64,000 nucleotides of DNA from Gammaproteobacteria bacterium 45_16_T64 (GCA_002162955.1 MABD01000001.1:124001-188000), one strand, 5' to 3'; shown: positions 37,053 through 48,600, counted from the stretch's first letter. The notes: a model not told the origin generated them from the letters alone. Numbers and translations are program-made.

Positions 37053-38999
37053 ATGCCCCATCTATATCACAAAGCAGATTGCAATACTGAGATTCCAACA
37101 AGTGCCGATGTTGTGGTTGTAGGCGCGGGTATGGCTGGTTTATTCGCGAGTTGGCGCCTTATAAATGAAGCTAACAATTCAGACTTGGTTATTATTGATG
37201 GAGCCAATCGTACTGGAGGTCGCCTGGATTCAGATTTGGTACATTTCAAAGATGGCAACACCGTCAAAGAAGAAGAGGGCGGCATGCGTTTCACCTTTGA
37301 ATATATGGACAATTTGATGGCCCTATTTTGCAAATTAGGGATCACCGATGACATAGTGCCTTTTCCAATGAATAGCGGTGGAAATAATCGTCGCTATTTT
37401 CGTGGCGAAAGCTTCAATGTTACTGAATCAGAAGCGAACAATTATGCAATTTGGTCAGAGCTCTACAACCTGAAATCCTCTGAAAAAGATATTAATCCCA
37501 GTACAATGATAGATACGGTGTATAACCGTATTCTTGCTGCCAACCCTGAATTCACCAAAAAATGGGATGTCAACAATCTAACTCCAGAATATTGGCAAGC
37601 GCTTCGACTCGATTGTTTATGGCAGGGGACAGGGCTAAATAAATGGTCTCTATGGGACATATTTATGGATATGGGGTATAGCAATGAAAGCGTAACCTTA
37701 CTCTATCGTCTTAGCGGATTTAACGGCACCTTTCTGTCGCGCATGAATGCAGGCGAAGCCTTCCAGCTACTAAAAGACTTTCCTTCTGACCCTCAATTTA
37801 AAACCCTAAAAGATGGTTTTAGTACACTTCCAAATGCCCTAGTTAAGCAGATAGGGAGTGAAAAGATATTTCTTAAAACACGACTGGAAAATATAGAATT
37901 TAACGATGACCCTAATGCCTCGAAGAAATACAAACTATTCTATCGCCAAACCAATATTCAAGGGGCCACGACTGATAGTGTCATTGAAGCGAATAAGATT
38001 ATTTTAGCGTTACCACGCCTGGCATTGGAGAAGCTTTTTGTAAAAGCCAATGTATTTAACCGTCTTGAAGAGGACCAAAGCAGCAATTTATGGGATACCC
38101 TTTCGACGACAACTAATCAACCCTTACTCAAAATCAATCTATATTATGATAAGGCATGGTGGGATCAAGACCAAACCGCCTATCCAACAGTTGAATTTGG
38201 CCCTAATTTTTCTGACCTCCCAACGGGTTCTATCTACCCGTTTTATAGCTTAGACGATGAGCTAACAGCGGCATTGGAAGCACAACGTCTAGCCCAAAAA
38301 TATGGTATTAGCTTTACAGACGAACAACAGGAAAAAATCGACGCTATTAATCACAGTAAATACGATAAACCAGCGGCATTAACGATCTATTGTGATTATA
38401 TGAATATCAATTTCTGGAGTGCACTACAAAATACCGGACAAGAATTTAGTTCTGATATGCAAAAGGAAGCGAATAATACCAAGCCACAGACCATTTTCGC
38501 AGCATCAAAATCCGTCGTCAAACAAGCATCCACCTTTTTTAAAGAGATCTTCAACACTAGCTATATCCCGGAACCGGTATTCACGTCAGCAAGGATCTGG
38601 CAAGGCAGCACGACATTTGATATTAAAGCCAGTGAGCAATTTGGTTACGGTGTTCATCAATGGGGTATTGGTGCGAACGATAGAGAGGTCATCAAAGAAT
38701 TAGCACAACCTTTTGGGGACGAACACGCGATATTTACCTGTAATGAAGCCTATTCCGATTATCAAGGTTGGGTCGAAGGGTCTTTGCGTTCAACGAATGT
38801 CATGTTAGAAAAAGGGTTTGGCCTAGATGCTTATAATAAAGTCTTCGAGAAGGAAAATGGCAAAAGCGGCAACGCACAAGCGGAGGAGGATTACGATGAT
38901 AAAGTTAAAGAAATGGTCATTAAATACATCATCGATGAGCCATCTACACCTACTACGCCGGCAGTTCAAATAGGCGAAGTTCTAGTCGACGTGGAATAA
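37053..38999 (+). CDS. Flavin-containing amine oxidase family protein
   Basis: 648 residues. FAD dinucleotide motif VVVVGAGMAGLFASWRL at 19-35 with acidic strand end DLVIIDGANRTGGRLDS, EEGGMRF, and the C-terminal flavin-contact region WGIGANDRE...YSDYQGWVEGSLRSTN. These are marks of the monoamine/L-amino-acid oxidase superfamily. Expected reaction: FAD-dependent oxidation of an amine or amino acid giving H2O2. No signal peptide, so probably cytosolic. The tail past residue 615 (PSTPTTPAVQ) looks flexible. Well-placed AAAAGGA before ATG 37053. Convergent with an Imm11-like gene. Confidence 0.88.
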   Translation: MPHLYHKADCNTEIPTSADVVVVGAGMAGLFASWRLINEANNSDLVIIDGANRTGGRLDSDLVHFKDGNTVKEEEGGMRFTFEYMDNLMALFCKLGITDDIVPFPMNSGGNNRRYFRGESFNVTESEANNYAIWSELYNLKSSEKDINPSTMIDTVYNRILAANPEFTKKWDVNNLTPEYWQALRLDCLWQGTGLNKWSLWDIFMDMGYSNESVTLLYRLSGFNGTFLSRMNAGEAFQLLKDFPSDPQFKTLKDGFSTLPNALVKQIGSEKIFLKTRLENIEFNDDPNASKKYKLFYRQTNIQGATTDSVIEANKIILALPRLALEKLFVKANVFNRLEEDQSSNLWDTLSTTTNQPLLKINLYYDKAWWDQDQTAYPTVEFGPNFSDLPTGSIYPFYSLDDELTAALEAQRLAQKYGISFTDEQQEKIDAINHSKYDKPAALTIYCDYMNINFWSALQNTGQEFSSDMQKEANNTKPQTIFAASKSVVKQASTFFKEIFNTSYIPEPVFTSARIWQGSTTFDIKASEQFGYGVHQWGIGANDREVIKELAQPFGDEHAIFTCNEAYSDYQGWVEGSLRSTNVMLEKGFGLDAYNKVFEKENGKSGNAQAEEDYDDKVKEMVIKYIIDEPSTPTTPAVQIGEVLVDVE

Positions 39000-39009
39000 T
39001 GAGCTTATA

Positions 39010-39043
39010 GGTTACCTCTGGCCTAATTTAGCCAGAGGTAACC
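39010..39043. terminator. Perfect 13-bp hairpin between convergent genes
   Basis: GGTTACCTCTGGC (39010-39022), loop of eight, GCCAGAGGTAACC (39031-39043). It sits between the stops of the amine oxidase (+) and the Imm11-like gene (-), without a T run. Confidence 0.65.
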
Positions 39044-39050
39044 GCAGCCT

Positions 39051-39644
39051 TCAATGTTTAGCTGGGCTACCTGCTGTAGCATCCGGCGGGTATATTGTAC
39101 CAAGGTCGGCACTAAATATTACGCCACTCAATCCCGTACCTTCTACCAATATCTTGAATCTATCACTGCAATAAACACCTTGATAGTTGTCAAACGCCGT
39201 TCGCACAACCGATGCTCCTTTCAGCTTGTCCTCGTGAAATACCACTGATTGCACATCACCATATTCATCGCAGGTACTAAGCTTTGTGTCCAGTGCGCCA
39301 TTAGTGTTGGCATCTTCAAGAACATTAAACAAATATCCATCGCCATCTTTGTGGGTAATGGGAAGGAACTCTCCATGGGCATCCAGCACTGTATGAAGGG
39401 CATCATAAGCGTGCTGATTTAGAAACAAGCGTCCATTTCTTGTCGTGATATCCGGCATTACTACTTTCTTAGCGCTTGAGAGGGAATCAAATTCTATCTC
39501 AAGCGGTTGCCAGATATCGCTATAAGGTTTCGGTCGTGGATCAAAATGAAACATAGTTTCCTGACCAAGCTTACTTCGAGCTTCTTCACTGTTTATCACA
39601 AAGGACTTATACGACTTAATATCGGGATGAATCAAATAAATCAT
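39051..39644 (-). CDS. Imm11/DUF1629-like protein
   Basis: 197 residues. The pattern MIYLIHPDI..., PDITTRNGRLFLNQHAYDALHTVLDAHGEFLPITHKDGDGYLFNVLEDANTNGALD matches the Imm11 (MXAN_0049) family: a target-binding strand, a 'rlfls..ayd.L......eflPl' segment and 'ylfNvl..ldalD'. Members are proposed immunity proteins of polymorphic toxin systems or stand alone with unknown roles. No toxin, Rhs or VgrG gene is nearby. The start is uncertain: ATG 39644 gives a family-like N-terminus with AAGGAG about 13 bases upstream; ATG 39695 is longer. Confidence 0.65.
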   Translation of the reverse strand: MIYLIHPDIKSYKSFVINSEEARSKLGQETMFHFDPRPKPYSDIWQPLEIEFDSLSSAKKVVMPDITTRNGRLFLNQHAYDALHTVLDAHGEFLPITHKDGDGYLFNVLEDANTNGALDTKLSTCDEYGDVQSVVFHEDKLKGASVVRTAFDNYQGVYCSDRFKILVEGTGLSGVIFSADLGTIYPPDATAGSPAKH

Positions 39645-40006
39645 GGGGGTAATCTCACTCCTTTTTACGAATATTGCCTTGTTCAAATAGTGCATTATAT
39701 GACCATTAAGATAAGTTTCATAGATAACTGGGCTAGAGCTGGGTATAAGTAACGATAAATCAATGAGTTAACTATTACTATATTTTGACCACTAGCCTTT
39801 TAGTTATATATAAGGCAATTGGGCGGCGGAAAATTCATTTCCATGATGTGCTGTTGATAGATTTTTGAGCCTTTTGGATTATACTTTTTGAATCTATTGA
39901 GTTTTTCTTACTATCAAGACGCTGAGGTATGGGCGATTGCTTCGGCGTAGGTGGTTGGTTCCTACCCTTTTAAATTGAAAGCCAGAACTCAGGAAGAGGT
40001 GAAAAA
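39645..40006. other. Divergent spacer upstream of the binding-protein/kinase pair
   Basis: AT-rich, no gene. A possible -10 TATACT lies near 39883 without a good -35. A GGAAGAGG ribosome-binding site directly precedes the ATG at 40007. No strong operator symmetry seen. Confidence 0.4.
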
Positions 40007-41227
40007 ATGCTAAAGATACTGTTTTGGCTGGGTTTCGGTTTTCTACTGAGCCTTTCCACTATTGCGACGGCTAATGATAAGGTGTTGCGGATATATCACG
40101 ACTCCGATTATAGCGCTCATTCCGAGTCGGCTGAGTCCATGAGAATGGGCTTTCTCACGGCGCTGGATGAGGTGAATAACGAGGTGAACGGTTACCGATT
40201 CGAACTGGTTAAAAAGAACCATCACGGTAACGTGGTGCGCAGCAAACGAACAATGCAGCAGTATCTTAAGGATCCACAGGCCCTATTTATTCTAGGTGGG
40301 CTGCACTCTCCGCCCTATATAAAATTTCGCCAGTACATCAATGAAAATGAAATTTTACTGATGGTGCCTTGGGCGGCTGGTGGCCCGATAACACGCTATG
40401 CGGATGGTACGAATTGGGTATTCCGCCTTTCGGTTGACGATACGAAGGCAGGTCTTCGCATAAGTGAATTTGCTGTTCGTGCCAAGAGCTGTAAGTTGCC
40501 ACATTTATTGCTAGAGGATACTGGATGGGGCAAGTCAAATTTTGCAAGCATGACCGGTTATTTTAAATCGAACAAATCGGTAACCCCAACGGTAACCTGG
40601 TATAACTGGAATACCAGGCCATCTGAGGCCAAAATCATATTGCGCGATATTGCAAATTCCGGCAGCGACTGCCTGTTATTTGTCGGCAATGCCGTTGAAG
40701 GCGCAGTGTTTATGAATGCAATTTCAGAATTGGATAGTTTCAATTTGCCGGTGTTATCTCATTGGGGTATCACAGGGGGCGATTTTGCCGAACAGCTGGG
40801 ACCAGAAGTCCTGTCAAAACTAGACCTGACTTTTGTTCAGAGCTGCTTCTCCTTTGTCACTTCTCCCAAGACAGGTTTCAGCCAAGCAGCGTTTAAGCGA
40901 GCTCAACGATTGTTTCCCGATGTTTTAGGTACCCCTTCGCCTCTACAAGCGCCAACCGGGTTCATTCATGCTTATGACCTAGGTCGTTTGCTCATTAATG
41001 CCTTGCAATCTATAGAACTAACCGATGATATGGCCAGTAATCGGAGGCGACTAAGGGACAAGCTAGAGCAACTCGACAAACCGATACAGGGATTGGTAAA
41101 GACCTATCAGCAACCCTTTAAAGCGTATAGTCCCGATCATCCAGATGCACATGAAGCATTGGGGTTGTCCGATCATTGTATGGCGACATTTACCCCCGGT
41201 GGCGTTATCCAGTTGGTGGACCAATAG
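40007..41227 (+). CDS. Periplasmic binding protein, branched-chain (Peripla_BP_6) type
   Basis: 406 residues. Signal peptide MLKILFWLGFGFLLSLSTIATA, then the type-I binding fold: YSAHSESAESMRMGFLTALDEVN, ILGGLHSPPYIKFRQYINENEILLMVPWAAGGP, LLLEDTGWGKSN and DCLLFVGNAVEGAVF. It resembles Leu/Ile/Val/urea-type receptors, though no LivH/M/F/G homologues adjoin. The hybrid kinase gene starts 14 bases after its stop, so the protein most likely delivers ligand information to that kinase, as LuxP does for LuxQ or TorT for TorS (inference from arrangement). AAGAGG precedes ATG 40007. Confidence 0.88.
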   Translation: MLKILFWLGFGFLLSLSTIATANDKVLRIYHDSDYSAHSESAESMRMGFLTALDEVNNEVNGYRFELVKKNHHGNVVRSKRTMQQYLKDPQALFILGGLHSPPYIKFRQYINENEILLMVPWAAGGPITRYADGTNWVFRLSVDDTKAGLRISEFAVRAKSCKLPHLLLEDTGWGKSNFASMTGYFKSNKSVTPTVTWYNWNTRPSEAKIILRDIANSGSDCLLFVGNAVEGAVFMNAISELDSFNLPVLSHWGITGGDFAEQLGPEVLSKLDLTFVQSCFSFVTSPKTGFSQAAFKRAQRLFPDVLGTPSPLQAPTGFIHAYDLGRLLINALQSIELTDDMASNRRRLRDKLEQLDKPIQGLVKTYQQPFKAYSPDHPDAHEALGLSDHCMATFTPGGVIQLVDQ

Positions 41228-41241
41228 GCTTAAGTTAGAAA

Positions 41242-44200
41242 ATGCGGAATCAAATCCTGTTGTCACGCAAACAAAAGGGCGTAGTCTCAACTGCCAGCCT
41301 GTTTTATATTTTCATAGGCTTAGCCCTTGTGATAGCTCTAGTATCAAGCTATTTCTTGATTGGTAAAAACATTCGCAGTAGTACTATCGAATTTCAGCAG
41401 CGTTCCAGCGAATCACAGAGCGATTTCACCTCCAAAGTACTGGGCACTTACTTAGACGACCGAGTGCAATTGTTACAAGACCTGTCACAACAGCCCCTTC
41501 TTGCTACCGCAGTCATGGGTACTCTGGCTTCGCAAGATAATCTACATGATTATCTTGATGCCTACCGTATTTTTGGCAAGGTCGAACAACTCTATCTACT
41601 CAATGTTATCGGCGAGCCTGTCCATCAGACTACGGATGCCCCCCTGGAAACCGGCTTGGAAGACGAACGCTGGTTCCAACAAATTATCGGGGGGGAGCGA
41701 AGCTCAGTGATAAAGGTCTATCAAGGTGAGGCGGGCTGGCACTTTACCGTTGCCGTGCCAGTAGAGTACAACGGTCTCAGCGAAGGAGTGATCCAGGTAA
41801 ATTTCCAGGACAGCCTTAATGAACTTGTGCCGTCGCTGCTCTCTGAGAGCGCCATTCATATCAAGGGCGAATATATTGACCTCGACTTACGGGATGAGCG
41901 TGTTGATTATCGTCAGATCCAGTTGCGTCCAATCGGCGAAAGTGGGTTAACCGTTAACTATTATGTCGACGCTCAACGACTGGTATCTAAGGTAAACCAT
42001 GTGCTTGAACAAACCTACCTGGGCATAATCGGCAGTTTACTGATTACCTTTATCTTCCTTTTCCTTCTGGGTAAAAAATTCTTTGTCGATCCATTCAAGG
42101 CTCTCAAGCAATCGGAAAGACAACTGCGTGAGCAGCAAGATTGTAACCGCGAGCAGGAAAGGGCTCTTAAACAAAGTAACGACAAAATCAAAAACGCTCT
42201 GGCTCAACTTTCAGAACAAAAATTTGCCCTAGACCAACACGCCATCGTCGCCATTACCGATGTAAGCGGCAACATCACCTTTGCCAACAAAAAATTCTGT
42301 GAAATCAGCGGTTATAGCGAAAATGAGCTGATAGGCCAAAATCATCGCCTGCTTAAAGCCGATCATCATGATGTTGGATTTTGGACGGGCATGTATCGCA
42401 CTGTTTCCAAGGGTAATGTCTGGCATGCAGAAATATGCAATAAGGCCAAAGGGGGTCGTCTGTACTGGGTAGACACCACCATCGTCCCCTTCATGAACCG
42501 CAATAACAAACCCGAAAGTTATATTGCCATACGAACTGATATTACCGAGCGCAAATTAATTGAGGGGACATTGGCGCGGAATCATGATCAGTTGGAATTG
42601 GTTATTAAACACACCAATGTTGGTATCTGGGATTGGCAAGTCCAAACAGGTGACGTTGTTTTCAACCAGCGCTGGGCTGAAATCATTGGTTATACTCTTG
42701 AAGAGCTTGCTCCTGTTGATATTAATACTTGGGTAGATAATGCACACGCGGATGATCTGGAACAGTCTGGCAAGCTGCTGGAGCAGCATTGGTGCGGTGA
42801 GACAGATCAATATACCCTTGAGGCCCGAATGAAACACAAGCAAGGTCATTGGGTATGGGTGCTGGATACAGGAAAGGTGGTTGAGTGGTTCGATGATGGG
42901 CGCCCTAAACGCATGATTGGCACCCATCAGGACATTACAGAAAGAAGGGCATACGAATCAACTTTAATAGACGCTAAGCAAGCCGCAGAAGTAGCTGCTC
43001 AAGCGAAGAGTGAATTCCTCGCCAGCATGAGCCACGAAATACGGACCCCCATGAACGGCGTACTGGGCATGCTGGGTTTGCTACTCAAAGAAAATCTCAC
43101 AGAGAAACAGCGCCACAAGACGTCAATCGCTCAGTCCAGTGCAAAATCACTACTGACATTAATCAACGACATTTTGGACTTTTCTAAAATAGACGCGGGG
43201 AAACTTGAGCTTGAGCTCATAGATTTTAACCTTCGAAATTTACTTGGTGAATTTGCAGAAACCATGGCATTACAAGCTCAGGATAAGGGGTTGGAAGTAG
43301 TGCTGGATGTGACGCAAATTGAACAATCCAAGGTTAAAGGTGACCCTAGCAGGCTGCGTCAAATTCTCACTAATATCGCTGGTAACGCCATTAAATTTAC
43401 CCGTGAAGGTGAAATAGTCATTTCTGCCAGACTCAAGCCTGCTAATGATGACAATCTCATCTTTTATTGCTCAATAAAAGATACCGGCATCGGCATCCCA
43501 GAAGAAAAACAGGCTACCTTATTCGAAGCTTTTACCCAGGCAGATGCCTCCACAACCCGCGAATTTGGTGGAACAGGGCTGGGGTTATCAATCGTTAAAC
43601 AGCTTTGTGAGCTTATGGGCGGTTCCATTAGCGTGTCCAGTGAGGCTGGGCAAGGCTCCTGCTTCGGATTTACCTTAACGCTCCAGACATGCGAACAATC
43701 AACACTTGTCGTGCCTAGGATGCACGACAGCAAGCTTAAACTGTTGATAGTGGATGATAACAAGACCAACAGAGAAGTATTAACCCGCCAACTAAGCCAT
43801 TGGGGGGCAAACGTTACCGAAGCAGAAGATGGCCCTTCGGCAATGAACATTTTGCAACAGCGCGCGGAACAAAAGATGCCCATGTTCGATGTCGCCTTCC
43901 TTGATATGCAAATGCCGGGTATGAACGGCGCGATGCTAGGCGAGGCGATCAAAGCAGATGCACGTTTTAGCGCCGTAAAACTGGTGATGATGACATTGAT
44001 GAGCGACCCTGGTGATGCCCAATTTTTTACCGATTTGGGCTTTGATGCTTACTTCCCTAAACCGGCAACCACATCAGATTTGTTTGATGTCTTAGCGGTG
44101 GTTGCTGAAGGCGGCGATTCCCTACAGCAGGCCAGCCCATTGGTGACACACCACTACTTGCAATCAATCCAAAACCGCCATTCAGAACCTACCTCGGTAC

Positions 44201-45015
44201 AGGCCGCTACATGGCCCGTTAATAGCCGGCTTTTGCTGGCAGAAGATAACCGCATCAATCAGGAAGTGGCTTTGGGATTGCTGGAAGGTATCGGCCTAAG
44301 TGCCGATATTGCCGCCGATGGTCTAGATGTATTGCAGGCATTGAAAGACGCCCCGGACGATCAACCCTACACCTTAGTGTTAATGGATTGCCAAATGCCT
44401 GAGATGGATGGTTATGAAGCCAGCCAAGCCATTCGAGCCGGTAATGCAGGCGAGCACAACCAAACTATCCCAATTATTGCCATGACCGCCAATGCCATGA
44501 AAGGTGACAAAGAAAAGTGTCTTGAAGCGGGGATGAATGATTACTTGAGCAAACCCGTCGACCCCGATGCTGTAGAGGCGATGCTGAATAAATGGTTAAA
44601 AGAAACCAAAAACATCGGCGCCTTATCCGAACGGGAGGTTAAAAAAGCCTCCGCCTCAACGACTGATCTACTCGTGTGGGATGAAGAATCGGCTATAAAG
44701 CGTGCCAGAGGAAAAACACAATTTTTATTGAAATTGATCGACTTGTTTATAGAGAATATGCCGGGTCAAGTTGAAGCGTTACAGCGGGCTATCGAGGAAA
44801 AAGAGGCCAGCGCTGTCACGGAGTTGACTCATACCATTAAAGGCGTTGCGGGGAATTTAAGCGGCATTGGTTTGCAGGCACTAGCGGGGAAAATAGAGCA
44901 AGCCAGCAAACAGGAAAATATTGATGCGCTGCCTGATTTATGGTTGCAGTTTGAAAAACAGTACCGGCTATTGAATGAAGAATTGCATCGTTTTCAGCAG
45001 CAGCATCAACAGTAA
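41242..45015 (+). CDS. BarA-like hybrid histidine kinase with two PAS, two receivers and Hpt
   Basis: 1257 residues. TM1 about 15-37, periplasmic sensor about 38-250 (Cache-like), TM2 about 255-277, coiled coil, PAS1 (about 320-430, EISGYSENELIGQNHRLL), PAS2 with PAC (about 440-560), HisKA with H598 in [16 protein letters not shown], HATPase_c (NAIKFT, DTGIGIP, GGTGLGLSI), receiver 1 (LIVDDNKTNRE, FLDMQMPGMNG), receiver 2 (LLAEDNRINQE, LMDCQMPEMDG), and a C-terminal Hpt (LTHTIKGVAGN). All phosphorelay residues appear intact. Directly follows a binding-protein gene, its probable sensory partner. The kinase core is closely similar to that of the gene at 45642. Confidence 0.95.
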   Translation: MRNQILLSRKQKGVVSTASLFYIFIGLALVIALVSSYFLIGKNIRSSTIEFQQRSSESQSDFTSKVLGTYLDDRVQLLQDLSQQPLLATAVMGTLASQDNLHDYLDAYRIFGKVEQLYLLNVIGEPVHQTTDAPLETGLEDERWFQQIIGGERSSVIKVYQGEAGWHFTVAVPVEYNGLSEGVIQVNFQDSLNELVPSLLSESAIHIKGEYIDLDLRDERVDYRQIQLRPIGESGLTVNYYVDAQRLVSKVNHVLEQTYLGIIGSLLITFIFLFLLGKKFFVDPFKALKQSERQLREQQDCNREQERALKQSNDKIKNALAQLSEQKFALDQHAIVAITDVSGNITFANKKFCEISGYSENELIGQNHRLLKADHHDVGFWTGMYRTVSKGNVWHAEICNKAKGGRLYWVDTTIVPFMNRNNKPESYIAIRTDITERKLIEGTLARNHDQLELVIKHTNVGIWDWQVQTGDVVFNQRWAEIIGYTLEELAPVDINTWVDNAHADDLEQSGKLLEQHWCGETDQYTLEARMKHKQGHWVWVLDTGKVVEWFDDGRPKRMIGTHQDITERRAYESTLIDAKQAAEVAAQAKSEFLASMSHEIRTPMNGVLGMLGLLLKENLTEKQRHKTSIAQSSAKSLLTLINDILDFSKIDAGKLELELIDFNLRNLLGEFAETMALQAQDKGLEVVLDVTQIEQSKVKGDPSRLRQILTNIAGNAIKFTREGEIVISARLKPANDDNLIFYCSIKDTGIGIPEEKQATLFEAFTQADASTTREFGGTGLGLSIVKQLCELMGGSISVSSEAGQGSCFGFTLTLQTCEQSTLVVPRMHDSKLKLLIVDDNKTNREVLTRQLSHWGANVTEAEDGPSAMNILQQRAEQKMPMFDVAFLDMQMPGMNGAMLGEAIKADARFSAVKLVMMTLMSDPGDAQFFTDLGFDAYFPKPATTSDLFDVLAVVAEGGDSLQQASPLVTHHYLQSIQNRHSEPTSVQAATWPVNSRLLLAEDNRINQEVALGLLEGIGLSADIAADGLDVLQALKDAPDDQPYTLVLMDCQMPEMDGYEASQAIRAGNAGEHNQTIPIIAMTANAMKGDKEKCLEAGMNDYLSKPVDPDAVEAMLNKWLKETKNIGALSEREVKKASASTTDLLVWDEESAIKRARGKTQFLLKLIDLFIENMPGQVEALQRAIEEKEASAVTELTHTIKGVAGNLSGIGLQALAGKIEQASKQENIDALPDLWLQFEKQYRLLNEELHRFQQQHQQ

Positions 45016-45641
45016 ACATTCTACTCTATATTGACAATTTACATGTGGAGTTCAGAGGGTTATGAATTTTTTATCAAAACTACTAGGATATTATTTTGCT
45101 GGCTAGTTTGAATAGAATTTAACGCAGGTAGAATATTTTTGTGTCACTCCAGTTATAGGCCATTTTGAGGTTTCCTTAGAAGGGGAAGCGCCCCGAGTGA
45201 TCTGGTCGTTCTACTCAACCTGGACCCGCTATTGACTTAAATAGAACCATTATGGCGGTTCCAGCGATCATCTGTAATTTGGAAATAATTTCAAATAGTT
45301 AACCAATTGTTGGCGTCTTAGGAGGTTTTCCCGTCTTATAGGTAGTGGGTAAAACTATACTATTTATACTAAATAGAGCCAATTTCTCAGTGTTTTGAGC
45401 CAAAATAGACCGTATAAACTGACATTGTTAATAGTCACAAAAATACTAATGTACTAAATCACTGCTTACTTGAATGATGGTAAATCGTTCTCGCAAGGTG
45501 ACTCCTTCTCGCCCATACAGGACGTTCGAGTCAGTGATTAAATCTCTTCAAATTTTATAGGGCGCTGGAGAGGGTCAAAGATAACGTACTTTTACTACCA
45601 TAACCAAGGCAACTTGAGTACCGATCGTCTTATTTTTGTTT
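45016..45641. other. Gene-free spacer between two convergent hybrid kinases
   Basis: AT-rich, no supported gene. Short symmetric element GAACC...GGTTC at about 45243-45262. No clear terminator with a T run was found after either kinase. Confidence 0.4.
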
Positions 45642-48600
45642 TCAACTATTATTCGTAATCATTCCCTGCTTCAGAGCTACGGTTAAGCAAGCAAATGACT
45701 TTTCCATTTCTAAAGACAGCATTTCTAATTTTTCTAAATCGCCTTCCTTACCTGCAATCTCAATCTCCGCGGCGAGTTTCTGGACCTTTATTGCGCCCAA
45801 ATTGCCTGCGAACCCTTTGATTTCATGCCCAATAGCAGATGCTTCTTTAGCCTCTCCTTCCACAATAAACTGTAGCATACTGCTAACCCTTTCGGGTGCA
45901 CTCTCTAGAAACATTCTTACAATTTCGGCAATCCTATGTGGTTTACCTCTCACACGCTTAGAAAGAGCATCCTTATCCCATGTAACTGCTTCAATGCAAT
46001 TCTCGTCGTTTGTGTTTTGACTGCTCTCATTGGTCGGTACACATTTTCTCGTTCGGCCATTTATCCCCGTTTTTTTTATCCACTGCCCTAATTTTGCGGC
46101 CATCACGTCTGGGTCGATGGGTTTTGCAATAAAATCGTTCATACCTGCATGGAAGCACTTTTCCTGATCACTCTTCATTACGTTAGCGGTCATGGCGATT
46201 ATAGGTATATTTGTAATCTGATCACTGCTTTCGAGTGAACGAATACGGTCAGTAGCCTCATAACCATCTAACACGGGCATTTGGCAATCCATCAGTACCA
46301 AATCATATGGCACAAGGTTGACCTGGTTTTCTAACATGCTAATAGCTTCCAGACCATCGTTTGCTACATCACCTGTATACCCCAACCCTTCAATTAGCCC
46401 TAGAGCTACCTCTTGATTGATGCCATTGTCATCTACAATAAGTATCTTTCCATCATTTTTGTGCAATTGACTGACCATTTGCTCCGTCAACAAAGGCTTC
46501 ACCGAATCCAATGCTTCGCCACCAGCGATAACTAAGCTCAAGGCATCGTGTAGCGCTAGTGATCGAATAGGCTTTGTAAGATAAGCAGAAAAGCCGAGTT
46601 CAGCGAAATTATCCACATCTCCAGTGTGAACGATGGATGTCATCATGACTAACCGCATGGCATCGTAGCGGGTATCTTCACGGATGACTTTACCTAGTGA
46701 TGCACCATCCATATCCGGCATCTGCATATCAAGTATTGCTATAGGGAAATGGACCCCAGCTTTGGCTGTGCGATCCAAGAGCGCAAGTGCTGCGGGCCCG
46801 CTGTCTGCTTCGGCCACCTCTACCTCCCAGCTTTGCAAATGCCCCCTTAGTACTTCAATATTTGTGGAGTTATCGTCAACAATAAGAATTTTGGTATTAG
46901 CCAAATTCTCTGATGGCAATATGATTTCATACTGTTGATCACTTACCGGAAGCGATATACAAAACGAAAATTCAGAACCTTCACCCTCTACACTTGAAAC
47001 GCTAATATCTCCGCCCATTAACTCACTTAACTGCTTGCTAATAGCAAGACCAAGCCCGGTGCCTCCATATTTTCGAGTGGTCGAAGCATCCACTTGACTG
47101 AACTTTCCGAATAACCGATTAATTTTATCTTCTGGAATCCCAATACCGGTGTCTTTGATACTGAACCTGATCATGTTAACTTTGTTCTGATCAGAGGAAT
47201 AACCGACTTTAAGAACGACCTCCCCGATCTGTGTAAATTTGATTGAATTGCCAACTAGGTTTGTAAGTATTTGACGAAGACGACCTGCATCACCCTGTAC
47301 CCATGGAGGCACATCAACGTCAATGGCATAAATAAATTCCAAGCCTTTTTCCTGTGCCCGGTATGCCATGGTATCTGCAAAATCCCCCAGCACTTTATGA
47401 ATATCAAAATCCAAAATTTCCAGATCAAGCTTCCCAGCTTCGATTTTAGAAAAATCCAATATATCATTAATTAATGTCAGTAAAGATTCAGCGCTACTCT
47501 TGACTAATTGCGCATAGTGCCGCTGCTCCGTATTCAATTGTGTGCCAGATAGTAAGTTTATCATGCCAAGAACGCCATTCATTGGAGTGCGAATTTCATG
47601 GCTCATATTCGCAAGGAACTCTGACTTACTGGTGCTTGCTCGTTCTGCTAGGATTTTCATTTCTTCGAGGTCGGAAGTTCTAGCCTTGATTTTTTCTTCC
47701 AAATCACTATGCGCCCGCAACAACGCTTCCTCAACACTTTTCCGTGTAACAATTTCTTCTTCGAGCTTTGAATTGCTGGAAGACAGCCCGCCGTACAAAT
47801 CGCTCAGAGTCGTTGTCATTGTATTAAAATACGCTGACAGTTCAGCTATTTCAGGAATGCCCTCAACCTCTATTTGTTCGCCCAACCTTTCTTTGTCATC
47901 CGATATGCCGTGGACCTTATCTTTTAGCAAATTAATCGGTAGAATGGTCGTTTTTCTCAGGTATAGTAAAGCGAGAGCGCCAGCAAACAAAGTTGTCAAT
48001 AAAGCAGAGGCAATGATAACGGCGTGCGTTTTATCCAGTTTACTATACAGTTCTTTTACATCTCGCACCGCGTAGACTTTAAGAGCCAGGCGGTTAGATG
48101 ATGTATATAGCATATTTTCGGCGATCAACGAAGATCCAGCAGAAAGGGTCGCGTTAGACCAATTTTTAGATTCAAATGCAATGACCCCGTCGGGATGACG
48201 AATCTGAATTGGGAATCCAAGCTCTTTTTCTATTGGGCTAAATGCAGCAGACGGGGAAACAATAACTTGAACATAACCTTTTAACCTTAAGCCGCCAATT
48301 GATACAAATGTTGAAAAATAAGGTGTATCACCATGAATACAAAGGCCATGCAAGGTCTTGAGCCTTTGTGCCCCTGTTCGCATGGAAGCCTCTAGGTACA
48401 GGTCGCGGCAAACGTTTTCCTGGGGTTCTTTTGTCGCGAACCCTTCAGTTGAAGCTGCTAAAAGGTTCAGCTTGTTGTCATATACGTAGAGTTTTTCAAG
48501 TTTAACAACCCCTGCTGTAACAAAGTACTGATGAAATCTACTGTCGAGTTGAGAAGTTAGTGTTTTCTGGTTTTTTGAGTTGAATGCTTGAGTGAATTTT

